Of a DNA stretch of 64,000 nucleotides, positions 1 to 11,569 are shown piece after piece. Numbering within the stretch: the first letter of the stretch is position 1; each line of letters starts with the position of its first letter. The DNA comes from Hevea brasiliensis (lineage: Eukaryota; Streptophyta; Magnoliopsida; Malpighiales; Euphorbiaceae), in NCBI RefSeq assembly GCF_030052815.1, contig NC_079507.1:50293571-50357570 (forward strand), written 5' to 3'. Position numbers and translations under genes: made by a program. The notes under the pieces were generated by a model that was given only the letters and a program-made list of their open reading frames with translations, did no database searches and was not told where the DNA came from.

Positions 1-433
1 TACTTCATCAATTTGTCATATTGTCTAGCGTAAGATCGTGGTTGTACCACCAGTGTCTGTATTGGGACTTGAGTAGGCACATTACCATCCATTTGTTGGA
101 ACATTGCGTCTGTCACGAGCGAATCGAGCAGAACTGCAGATGCAGCGGCAGGGTGCTCTTGAACCACCGACATTATGTAGGCATGGGGCATCCTTGCACC
201 TCACCTCAATAGATTGATCGACTGAACGATCACCCTCTTCCATAGTCAATGCGAGGATTTTAGATCTCCTAAACCAATAACACAAGGAGATTTCCTCCCG
301 TTAGTGCATATTTATAATGTAATGTACTGTATGTATCAAACAATGATATTGAGCAGTTGTACTGTGAAGAAAGAATATTCAAATGACAGGTGAAAACAGA
401 ATTTAAAAACTTTGCTCTGATACCACTAAAACA
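1..433 (-). pseudogene. 5' end of a Ty3/gypsy gag gene plus leader
   Basis: This is the left-truncated start of the interior of a long-LTR gypsy element on the minus strand. A gag-like reading frame opens with an ATG at 243 (MEEGDRSVDQSIEVR) and then shifts frame near 120-140. The continuation FQQMDGNVPTQ and YDKLMK is read in the next frame down to base 1. Such acidic starts are typical of chromovirus (Tekay-like) gag proteins, by family knowledge. It lies directly inside the LTR at 434-4283 and behind its primer binding site. The frameshift makes it non-functional; the rest of the element lies outside the window to the left. Confidence 0.6.
414..425 (-). other. Primer binding site (initiator tRNA-Met type)
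   Basis: On the minus strand the bases read TGGTATCAGAGC, the usual plant retrotransposon primer binding site matching the 3' end of initiator tRNA-Met. It lies 8 bases inside the LTR, which fixes the orientation: 434-4283 is the 5' LTR of a minus-strand element. Confidence 0.8.
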
Positions 434-3400
434 TGTCACACCCTACCCCTCTGTAAGGCATAACATGATCCCAGTAGTATACCTAATGAATTACCAACTC
501 CGCTTCATCGATAATCCATTAAATACACTACAAGGGATTTTAAAACTTTTCTTACTTCTTTTACAAAGGTGAGCACTATTTACAGTGTGTGAAAGACTTT
601 GGTGAATCAAGTGAAACAACTAACTCATTTGATTTATTTGGAATATCTCAAAAATTTTGGCAAGGTGCCATTTGTATTTTGGACAAAACAGCTTCTTGAA
701 AACTCAGAAAAGCACTTCAATATATTTTCAAATCTCAACTCCAACATTTTTATCAACACAACACATTTCTCAAGTCAAATCCACAGTGATTTTCAAAGAC
801 TAAGATACAAAGATATAACACAATTTTTACAAGCCAAATAACTCATAATTATTTTACAACTTTATCAGATAACTTAAATTTACAAATCGCTCAAAACCAA
901 GAACAAAATATACATACAGTGAATATACATTACAAGACAAAATGCCACATGTGATATACTCACTATACCCAAAAATCTCTCATGGCGATACTAGCAAACT
1001 AGCTCGCCTGTCTGTCTCTCTACTGCGAAAGAATAAAGCTATCACGAGACAATGTCTCAGCAGTGCACAACATTTACCAAATACAAATTTTAAATCACAA
1101 TTCATAAATCATATCAATAGTGGATACTTAAAACCATAGTTAAATTCAAGACAATAAATGTCAACAAGAATTTAAACTCCATTTGTTAATATCACAATAA
1201 TTTTCAATAAGTCGATCATGGTTGAATTCAATAGACAAGATATGTCAATAAGAGTTTAAATCAATTTCACAATCTCACAATACATAATAACACAATTCGA
1301 TCAAATAATCAAGAATACAAGTATTGCCAATCTATAACACAATTTAGGCCATGACACAATTTTTCCATATATGCCGTGTTGTACACCACGACAAGACATG
1401 CTCACCCCAATAATCGAAATCAATGAGGGAGGACGCTAGCTATATAATGAGAACTCATCCATACTCACCTCGGATCGAAGTCAAAGAGGGAGGAACATAA
1501 TCATACTCACCCTGCACTAATAAGTCAAAGAGGGAGGAATAATCACACTCACCCCATTAATGGAGGAGGAACATATTATCAGTGTCATGCTAATTGTGAG
1601 TCAAAACAATTCCAAACATTTTATTCAAATGATCCGTAAGAATCCAATAAATTTCCAAAGTTATAATTTCATTCACAAAATGGCAACACAATTCGTAATT
1701 CACTTCAATTTCCACAAAACCATTTACGTTGCTTTTCAATCAATAAGTATCCATCAAATACCATTCAAACAATTTTTCACGCTTTCAAACCATTCACAAT
1801 GTTTTTCAATCAATAAGTGTCCACCAAACACATTTCCACAATTTAAAACAATGATATGCAAATAGTCAATATTTATTTCCATTGAAAATAATTCAAAAGA
1901 AACAGCTTGTTGTGCACAAACCTCGATGACTCGCCCTCGATCCGACTCTGTTTCCTTCCTTTTCTCGAGTCTTTGGTAATCGAGAAACACAATTTAAAGT
2001 GTTTCAAGACTAATTTAAACCGTCTCTATCGATGGTGTTTGGTAAATAATGCACTGGACTCAATTATTCACTTAATCACCTAATATACCGACCCTCGCTA
2101 TGCTTTAGGTAAATTAGGTTTTGGTGTCGTTAATATGTCACATTTGATAGGGTTTTAGGTTTGGTATGTTTTACCAAAGTCATTTCCTTGCTTAGTGCAT
2201 TTTAATGCAAATTGTCGGATTCGGACATCGGTTTGACCTAACCTGACGATCTAGTTCCTCGGTTTTCGGTCTCGGTCGAAACTACAAATTTGTAGATCTA
2301 GGTCTTATTGCACGCGGTGCAAAATTTCAGGTCAATCTGAGTTAAGTAGACCAAGTTATGGTCATTACACTATTGCTGGTCAAGTGGTACCATTTTAGGT
2401 CAATTTTAGGTCAAATTGGTCAATTCTGGTTCGGCCAGTTTTTGGACCCGAACTTGTGCAAGTTGTTTGACTTGCTTATGGTCATTTCTGGGCTTTGGTG
2501 TCTTCATAAGACTTGTAGGTATGGGTCTTAACTATTCTTGGTCAAAATTTCAGGTCAATTGGACCTGGTTTGAGTGAGTTATGGCCTAAACACTCACTGC
2601 TGCCCAATTGGTCATTTTTCAGGTCCTAATTGCACCTAATCCGAATTGGTCATTTTTTTAGGTCACCTTGCAAGCAGAATTTTGGCATGGTTTCTCAATG
2701 GAAGTTGGCACATTTTGTGCCTAGTTTCACCTCAAATTGGTCTCATACCAATTGAGGTTACACATTCAAGGTTATAGGCTAAAATATACACTGCCCTCAA
2801 TATGCATTTCACACCCCAACTTCAAACACATACTCACCTTGCAAGGTTTACTTCCATACCCTACCAAACTGTTTTGGCACATTACCAAAAGCATTTTCTA
2901 CATTACATTAGCATTATTTTGGGCAGATTCCAATCACCATCAACACACCAAATATCATTCACAATTACAATTTCTAAATACCATTACAACCACACCTAAA
3001 CATTACAAACTTTACATACACTTTACAACATTCATTCACATACATATCATCAATCCTTCTAGGTCAATATTCTGCCCACTCTTCCTTCAATATACACCAT
3101 CACTCAAGTGTCCACAAGCTGCCACAAACCATTCTTCAACATCCCATTGCCGTACAAATATACAATTTCCCATCCAAGTGCATAAATCACTATATAAACA
3201 TGAAGTAAATCACTAGGTTACTAAATCACCATGATCAACATTATTTCTCATCAATTATGTGCATATTAAATCATCAAAAACGTGACCCCATGGCTGTCCA
3301 AAATGGAAACAATAATAACCCTTCAAACTCAAAATTTTCCTCCACCAAACTAACACCCATAACATAAACATAAACTTTAACAAAGAACTTCTCAAAAATG

Positions 3401-4283
3401 CAAACTTACCTTTAATTGTAAATTGCTAAACCTTCACCAAACTTCTCAAAATTGGTATCAATATCTTCCTTGTGGTGTTTAGACCATTTTTCATGAAAGA
3501 ACCTAAGTGAATGGAGTTGAAATGGAGAGAGGAAATCAAGCTCAAAGACAACGTTCATGGAGATTTCAATGATTCTTCAATTCTGCCATTTGAGAGGATT
3601 TGAGGGAGATGGAATTTCAGATGGCATTTTTGAGTTACACCTGCCCCATTACATGTTTAATTTATTCATTAGTGGACCACTCACCCATTTAACAATATAA
3701 TAAGCCAAATTCCCATTTATTCCACATTTAACCCATTATTTCCACTATTTATTTTAGGTACCACCAATTTAATTTTTCATTTTATTTTCTAAGTGTAATA
3801 CTATTTATTTTTAATGGACATTTAGGTCAAAAGATACTTCGGGATGTCAAATGACCATAATGCCCCTGTTCGGGTTGCATTCCCGATTTTTCGGTAAAAC
3901 CGTATTTTGTCTGTTTTTCGATTTCTCACTTTTCTTTGTACTAATTATTTAATTTTTCTTTAATCTTTCTAATGAGATTTATACTTCAATAAGGTTCTAT
4001 TTATGTCCTAAAAATGTTTTCCAAGGTTCCCGCATCAGTATTAGTCAACGGTCCACGCCGTGACTTCCTGCAAGCCACCCATCGCTAGGTTTTTCTACGC
4101 TTAACTTGGTTACATTTCTTTGCTATGATTTTTTCCTTTGTTTTTCTTGTATTTCTTTTTCTTGTATTTCATTATTTTATGTCTCCTCACCCATTTTGAA
4201 GTACGGTTCTTGGCATCCTAGCTGTCCGGACAACACTAGTCACCGGAGCAGCAGAACGCACTACCGAACTTAGGGGTGTTACA
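434..4283 (-). repeat. Long LTR (5' LTR) of a gypsy element
   Basis: A 3.85-kb LTR bounded on the plus strand by TGTCACACCCTACC and GGGGTGTTACA, that is TGT...ACA ends. The right 200 bases (AGCTGTCCGGAC, then GTCACCGGAGCAG) resemble the same part of the LTRs at 55132-58284 and 60198-62366, so these belong to one lineage but different families. It contains a loose tandem repeat with AGGGAGGA cores at 1425-1570. No gene is supported within it; the longest open frames have low-complexity composition. Orientation follows from the primer binding site at 414-425. Confidence 0.75.
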
Positions 4284-6719
4284 AAGTAAATGCTAGAAGG
4301 TGTGCGATGGTATTGCGGACTGTCTAATTAGGTAGAGAAAGAGAAGTTAGTAAGTAGTAAGTTGAATAAAAGTTAATCTAAGGGATCAAATAGGTATGAT
4401 GAGTGGAAATAATTATAGATAATGACACATAGGCTTTAGGTTAGAACTTTGAGATAGTGAGAAGGTAGTTAGAGGTTCATTATGAAGTCAGACAAACATT
4501 TTTAGTGTAATCAACAGAATCATTTTATAGTGAAGCAATAACGACAGTACAACAGTAGGGGTAGAATGAAAAGTGACAAGTCTGGGTGGTTATAAATCAC
4601 TAGAAAGTTCAAGGATCAAATTAATGACCATAGATAAGGGTGGAATTAGTGCTGAAAGAATCTATTAGTGAGAGAAATCTTTCAGGATTCAACAAGGGTT
4701 AAGGGCACAATATAAACGATGATAGATATGAATCATAGGTCGAGTATAAGTAAAGTTAATAAATTATAAAATATTATGTCAGGAACGATAAGGGTACGGT
4801 AAAGAGTTCATGCAGATGATACCTTATAGGTAGAGCACAATTGTGCTAGGAGCTAATGAAAGTTGGAGAGAAAAACCAAGAAACATAGGTCAAACATTAT
4901 TATATGGACAATCGAGCGTAGTTGAATATAAGAGAATATTTTTCTTTCTTTTCAAGTTTAACTCGTGTTTTTGATTCTAAAGTGTTATATAAGGAACAGA
5001 GACTGAGGTAAGGAGACCTAGTTATTTGAGATTTTGATAGGCACCAATTCATATACAATTTTCTGATATGAGAATGACAATAAGTGCATACCTAGTGTTA
5101 AGTATGAAAGGACGATCAGAGTAATGACAGGTGTTAAATTGAGTTAGCTACTAAGGCTTGCGACTATTTTAAACTATGAGCTAGATGAAGTACTATTTAT
5201 GGATGAGTTTCAATAGATGAAATTGTTGCTGATGGGTAATTTGAGGTTGAAGTTTAGAAAGCTATGGGCAGTATATGTGATTATATTAAGGAGAATGAAC
5301 ACGTGAAGTATCTTGTTTGGAATTAAGGCATGACACATATTTCCTACAGCCGTGTTAGTTCAGATGAAACTTATAGTTTATGGGGCTCCTATCCATCCAG
5401 GATGAGCAATTTCCTGCTAAGGCTGGTAGGGAATGATAATGTTCTGATAGTTAAGTTGGGAAATGGGATACAAAAAGAATTTTCTATGGTTAATTATAAG
5501 TGTTACAAAAGGTGAAGAATGTGCTGGTAGGAGTAAATCGTAAGGTTAGAATTCCCGAAGTAATAGAACTAGTAATCAAGATAAAACTAAGAAATAAAAT
5601 GAAAGTTAAAGTTGATGATGGGATGGACATTCTTGAAGGAAAAGGTGTAAGGGTAAAATAGGATTAAGATTTAGGAATAAGTGCAGCATGTTGAAAAGAT
5701 ATCAACAATAGCAGAAATAGGAAAAGGTAGTGGATAAGATACAAAGGATAGGAAGGAAATCTTAGTAGAGCTAGTTATAATGATGAGGATAAGGAGGAAT
5801 AGGTATGCTAGGAACACACTAAGAGATGTTTAAAACAAGTTATTATGAGATGATAGATTAAACGAGTAGTAGAGCCTCAATCTGAGTGCCAATGTGTCAG
5901 AAGTAGGCCACATACTAAGAAGTTATAGGAAGAAGTCTAGATATTTCCATTCCAGAGAAGGAATGAGAATTGATAAAGTCACATTAGATTGAGTTGTCAG
6001 GGAATATAAACACTTTTGTTACCTAGAAGGAGAGACCCAGTTTACTTTCCAATGTTGATAAATGATACACTTGGCCCTTAGAGGAGACTCTACCTGACTA
6101 GTTACATAAGATGGATAGAGGTTGGTCTAAGTACCTTAGTAATGACACAAAAGAGATTAAAAATTTGAAGTATCATGGGAGTGAGAAGATTTATAGGTAT
6201 TGACCACTGAGGTCATAAGAAGAGTGAAGATCTCGAACAAGATGCCTAGATTAGGTGCTACAGGAAAGCTACTCATAGTATACCATGGAACAAGGAACAT
6301 AAGTTATGTCATTGGAGAAAACAGAGATTATTGAAACAAAGGGATGAGGACTGAAATCACCAAGAGACATGTTGGGGCGTAATAAAAGTGAGGTAAGCAC
6401 CAAAGTTGATTAAAGTTATGAGACATTAAGTCAAGAACAGTGAGGTATAGCGAATACTTGAAATGTCAGAAAAATGGTCAATGAATAGTTACAAGATAAA
6501 AGCCCTCTAGAAAGAGATGATGACAAATAGGACACTATAATAGAATCAGAGAGCAGTAAAATGTCATATATAATATACGAAGAGTTTGAAGAATAAATGT
6601 TTTACCAATCTCTGCATAGCTGGAGGAGTAATGATTGCACTTGTTCTAATAATCTTCTTTTCCTTATTTCTTTGTTTATTCGAAAATTCGAAGACAAATT
6701 TTTCTTAAGGGGGGAAGAA
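4284..6719 (+). mobile_element. Decayed 3' interior of a gypsy-type or LARD element
   Basis: This purine-rich 2.4-kb stretch has stops in all frames and no recognisable pol domain. Its right end is diagnostic: TTCGAAGACAAATTT followed by a polypurine tract TTAAGGGGGGAAGAA at 6705-6719, immediately before an LTR beginning TGTAACAACC. This is the standard 3' end of plant gypsy elements (compare the 'GAGGACGAATTT...AAGGGGGG' ends of that group). The 5' part is missing where the other element's LTR ends at 4283. It is either a mutated gypsy interior or a non-coding LARD; the sequence does not decide. Confidence 0.55.
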
Positions 6720-9150
6720 TGTAACAACCAGAAAAAAAAAAAGAAGAAGAAGGTGGGACTTTGGCGTGTGACAGTGGATTTCCACTGTCATTGCCAGCTT
6801 TTTATAAACCCCCCCCCCCCCCCAATTTCTCTACTCTCCTCTCCTCCCCTCTCTTCTTCTTCTTTTCTTCTCCAGTGACCGGCCGGCGACCTCCCAAGCG
6901 GCTCCCCACCCGGCCGGCAACCCTCCAGCGACGGCCAAAACCACCAGAAACGGCGGCAAGAGAGGGAGAAAAGAGAGAAAACGTGCGCACAGTGGGCAAT
7001 GGCTTTCCGGAGCGATTCCGGCTTCATCCGACGTTCGATCGAGGCGATTCAGGTGGCGTTGGAAAAGCTTGTTCCGAGAGCTTTCTTTTGATACCAATTT
7101 TGTAGCAAATGGAGGTCGGATGAGTGAGATATGGAGGAGAGAAGTTTCGAGTTTTTCAAGTTTTTTCGTCAGATCTAGGACGATCCGACCGTTGAATCGA
7201 CAATCCGAGACCACCTATGGACTGAGGAAGAGGAGAGGAACATGGTGATATGATCAGATCTAGCAAATGTCGCCGACGACCGGCAGCCGGCCACCGTGCG
7301 CGGTGGTTCCGGCAGTGGCTCCGATGGGTTATGGAGATTATTCAACTTTCAGAGGTTTCCTCATAAATTTTTGGAATTTTTGAGATACAGATAAACTTCG
7401 GGTAAGACTATTTTCATTATTTCTCTATCTGTGGAGCATAAATACAGTGTTTCTTAAACAGGAAAAATCAGAAAAAAATTCTAAGAAAAATATATGATGA
7501 AAGTAAAATTATTTGGAGATATTTTATGGTGTTTGTTGAATTTTTGAGTGATTGTAGAATATTTTTAAAAAATATAGATGGATTTTAGTTAGATTTTTAG
7601 CATATGGACATATAAGATTATTTGAAATTAAGATATTTAAATTTTATATGATTGGTTGAAGCTTGAGGATGGAGGTTTAAATATGTAAATATTGAATTGG
7701 GTTGAATTAAGAATATGTTAGCTATTGGAAACTTATGGAATTGAGTAAAATTCTTAAATAAAATATTCATGGGTTATTAGAAAATTACAATTCTTTTTGC
7801 AATAGCCTTATAATATTATTAAGGACTGCGGGACAAAATTTTAGAATTTTTATAGCATGTTTGAGTATTGCTTGGTTTGGAGGGCCCAGGAGGGGCCATA
7901 TAATGATGATGAGATATGAGTTGAATTCAGAAGTGTTATTTGAGCTTTTTTGCAGGTTGGGTAGGTCCTAGGTATAGGAGAAACTCTACCGGATTTCCGG
8001 CATGAATTAGCTGTCTGTTGCCTCTTTAGAGTTTTATCTTAACTTAGTATGAATAAATTTATAATTTAATTATTAGGTGATCGAGATCAGCCATTTTTTT
8101 GCATCCAGCAGCCACAATAGTCATCGGTGTACAATGAGTAAAATATTAATTTTAATTGTAATTTCGATATTATTATATGTTCAAGCATGCCCATGCATCA
8201 CTTATATACATATATCTATGTAGTTAAACTCTAGGCACGATTTATGTTGCATTCATAACTGTTAAAGTGCCATGGATGTTGTTGTGGTAATTTGGAGCAG
8301 TGTGCGTGCATTGGCGTGCGTGTGATGTGGTGTTGGCTATGGATAGGACGAGTAGACACGGCTTGAGATCTTCGCTGGGACCCGGTCCTTCGGGGTAAAC
8401 ACGGCTTGAGTTCTTCGCTGGGACCCCGATTTGGTTATTAAGTGGAAGTCCGAGCTGAGTTCTTCGCTGGCATAGGTTGGATTTAAGAGAGCTGTATAGG
8501 GGATCAGCTCTCATATATTTATGATTTGACATTACTGGGTGCGTAAGTACTCCAAATTACCTTTTTGCTGTTATGATGTGAAAATATTGCTGATATTGCA
8601 TTTCACTCTATAGGGTGCATTAGCTTTAGATAGTTATAGAGATTATGGTTAAAATTGATATTTTACTCTCTGAGTCGAACGCTCACTCCTGTTCACCATC
8701 TTTTTCCAAGCTACAGGAGGAGACATTTTTCAGAATAACCTGTCCATTTCCTCTCAGGTTATGAAAAGATTTCTTAATTGTATTATTATTCTCCAAATTT
8801 GTAATTTAGGACTCCGCATGTACTAGTAGTAGTATTAATCCTGTCAGGGACTGCATGAATTTAAGTTTTCGTATTAATAAATGAAAATTTTTTTATGAGT
8901 TTTAAATGGTTGTAAATGAGGTAACATGGTTGAGCTAGGCTCCCCTAATTTTAATTTCTGATAATTACTGTGTTAAGTTGGTCCAAAATATAATTATAAC
9001 AGTTTAATTTAAATTATTTTATATGCATATTGACCCTAAATTGTGGGCCTAATCATGGGTTTGAGAACAGTAAGGCTTACTACGGGACTCGGGGGCTTTA
9101 TGCTGGCCCAAGTCCTAGTGCCGGTCCGGCCCATAGGTTGGGTTGTGACA
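6720..9150 (+). repeat. Long LTR (3' LTR) of the plus-strand gypsy/LARD element
   Basis: A 2.43-kb LTR from TGTAACAACC to GGTTGTGACA, directly after the polypurine tract. Inside are TTTATAAA at about 6800 (a likely TATA box), a run of 14 C after it, and a C/T-rich leader, which suits an LTR promoter. Near 8356-8472 the motif GAGTTCTTCGCTGG recurs three times. The LTR family differs from the TGTGACACC family at the right end of the window. The mate 5' LTR is not in the window. Confidence 0.7.
8356..8472 (+). repeat. Short interspersed triplicate inside the LTR
   Basis: Three copies of a roughly 25-base unit with the core GAG(A/T)TCTTCGCTGG start near 8362, 8405 and 8455, spaced 40-50 bases apart. 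The first two are followed by GACCC. It could be a binding-site cluster in the LTR regulatory region or simple slippage. Confidence 0.6.
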
Positions 9151-11569
9151 TAATTATTCTAATAGTTATTAAATATTTTAATGTTTATCGATTGTTTTGT
9201 TAGCTATTAGTTGTTGGACATTAGTTGTTTATATAGTAATTTAAAACAGAAGTATTTTGGTAAAATAGTTATTAGATTAGTTGTTAAATATAAAAATAGT
9301 AGTATTATCTTATTGATTCTAATCAAAGTAATCATTCAACTTTTAAAAGCAGGAGTAATTTTTCATAAATCACTTGCTCAATCTCTATACACTAGTATAA
9401 ATATTAGGCTACTAAATAATATAAATAAGAAATGCAATATTTTGATGCAGAACAGATTCCAAGTTACTTGCACTATAATATAGGATAATCTATAATTTAA
9501 TATTAAAATATGATAAAAAAATAATTTAGTCCCACTATTTTTAATAAGTAATAAATAAGTCCATGGAATATGTTGGTGTTAATAAAATAGTCCTTTTGTT
9601 AAAAATTCACTATTAGTTAATTGAAAACTGTAATAATTTAGTCTATCACATAAATTTAAATTAACTTCTTCAGTTATGGTTGATTAATGGTGAATTTTAA
9701 CACGACTATTTTATTAACAAAAATATATCTCAAGAACCAACTTATCTCATAAAAAAATAAAGAAATCAAACTATAATTTTTATCATACTTTAATGACTAA
9801 ATTATAAAATACCTATAATATAAAATTTTAACTACTAGCATGTTAATTATTTTTCAAAATTATGAGATTTCAAATTCAAGGCTTCTATCAAAATCATTTG
9901 AATTATGATACAAATGGAATTCTACAACCTTATAATTACATCATGTTCCAACTAGGGCATGGGTAGAAATCTATGACATAAAGTTGAAAATGAATGAAAA
10001 TATGCAATACAAAAATTTCTACATCATGAGTTGTTTTCTCAATTAATAACTCTTTGGACATAAAAAATAAAATCAAGCTGTTTCCGCTTTCCATTGAAAT
10101 CTTTATTAGAAGAAGAGGACCATGTAGAAGGTAATGCTCAACTTTTACAACACATTGATAGAGATGGCAATGCTGACTTTGTGTTGTCTCTCTTTTAGTC
10201 CACATGAACAGTGCTGATATTTTTAATGGCTTAATAAATAAATTTAGCTTCAATTATTTGGAAAAAACAAAGTTTAGTATACTTTTGATTTTTTATTTTG
10301 ATTCATTCCACCACTTACTTTTTATTTTTCACTTGTTACTCTCTTCAATTTTTTATTTTTTATTATTTAATAGATAACTATATTTTTTTATTTAATAACG
10401 AATTAAATTTGACAATTATTTGATTATTTATTGTTCACTTAAGAAAACTGTGCTTATTGGTTATAAAAGTAAAAAAATTTGAACCCAGGTAAAGTTCACT
10501 TGGAAATACAGTCCACTTCCGGTTATCCAACCGCTTATTAATGCCTGAATAATCATAACTCCATCTTTTACCTTCCATGATAATACATTATTTAATCTGT
10601 CTTACTAGTATAAATAATTTAATGAGATCAAAACAATTTTACACGTTATTTATCACAAAGGAAAGCGTAACCAAACTTATCTAAATATCTGAAAAGGCCT
10701 GGAAAGTTTGGAAAGTGAAACAAATAAGAATAACAAAAATACGATCATGGACATACCAGTTTCTGTTCGTTATTGACTGGGTTTCCTGCAACAGTTGCCC
10801 TCAAGTAACCTTTTTGTTTTCATAAGAACAGATTTTGCCAATCAGCAATGAAAGAGATAAATTGCAGAAGAGAATGTATCATCTTCTCACGCTACAAGTA
10901 TGGAAGCAAAAATAAGTAGGGATACAACTACAAGATGAAATGCAAGAAGCAGAAACATTAGAAAGAGATTCATAGAAAGTTTGGTATTGGCTAGCATTGG
11001 TACAGTGATAGCTTATGTTCTCATTTGGGAAATGGACATATTACAGATTATTTTAGAATTGCACTGCTTTGTGAAATATATAAAGCTTGGAAATTCTGAG
11101 TCATATCCTTAATTTACTTCGAAGATACACAGAAAGGAAATTCACAACCATGGGATGCTTCATTCACTGGGTCACTTTTACACAGAAAGATGATAATCAG
11201 GTTTTTATTATGAAAGTTATCTAGATAAAAATTTCGACACCAAACACCTAATGCCTGTATTTTGAAAAATAACATATTTAGATACTCTGATCTTCTTGTT
11301 GTTGGAATGTTGAAGACAGAAATGCCCACAAGTAATGAACATCATTAATGCACACATAGAATGCACAATGGAAGGATACTGCATATCTTATAGCAACACT
11401 TGATTTTCAGATAAACCATTTATAATATACAGCCCATTCTGAGTGATAATCATTACACATAAAAGAAGGGTCAAAACTCAAAATGAAGAGTAAAGGGATG
11501 GAAAAAACAATCCGGATGCTAGACTAGCTGGATCCTAACTTTTTGGTTCCATTACTTGTGACAAATTGC
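9151..11569. other. AT-rich intergenic region downstream of FdC2
   Basis: It lies between the LTR end and the FdC2 stop codon. Apart from the foldback element at 9482-9814 I see no gene. The right part presumably holds the FdC2 3' UTR, but no decisive poly(A) signal can be assigned. A 105-codon minus frame at 9936-10253 has no recognisable motif. Confidence 0.5.
9482..9814. mobile_element. 333-bp foldback MITE
   Basis: The two ends form long inverted repeats. The left arm begins AGGATAATCTATAATTTA and ends ATGATAAAA; the complement of the right arm begins AGGTATTTTATAATTTAG and also ends ATGATAAAA. Both flanks carry the 7-base direct repeat ATAATAT (9475-9481 and 9815-9821). The middle is non-coding. 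Arm length and AT richness suit a MITE; I cannot assign the superfamily. Confidence 0.65.

Noticed and set aside
1425..1570. Regular AGGGAGGA repeats resembling a repeat-spacer array
   Set aside because: The units are degenerate, the spacing is uneven and the sequence is inside an LTR of a plant element; not CRISPR.
2737..3216. 159-codon plus-strand open frame
   Set aside because: It lies wholly inside the 434-4283 LTR, is rich in His/Thr/Ser/Ile from AC-rich repeats and has no recognisable domain.
6761..7214. Overlapping open frames of 79-127 codons on both strands
   Set aside because: They arise from the C/T- and GC-rich leader of the LTR; no family is recognised and both strands are open for compositional reasons.
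9936..10253. 105-codon minus-strand open frame
   Set aside because: No motif, no splice partner, and composition like the surrounding AT-rich spacer.
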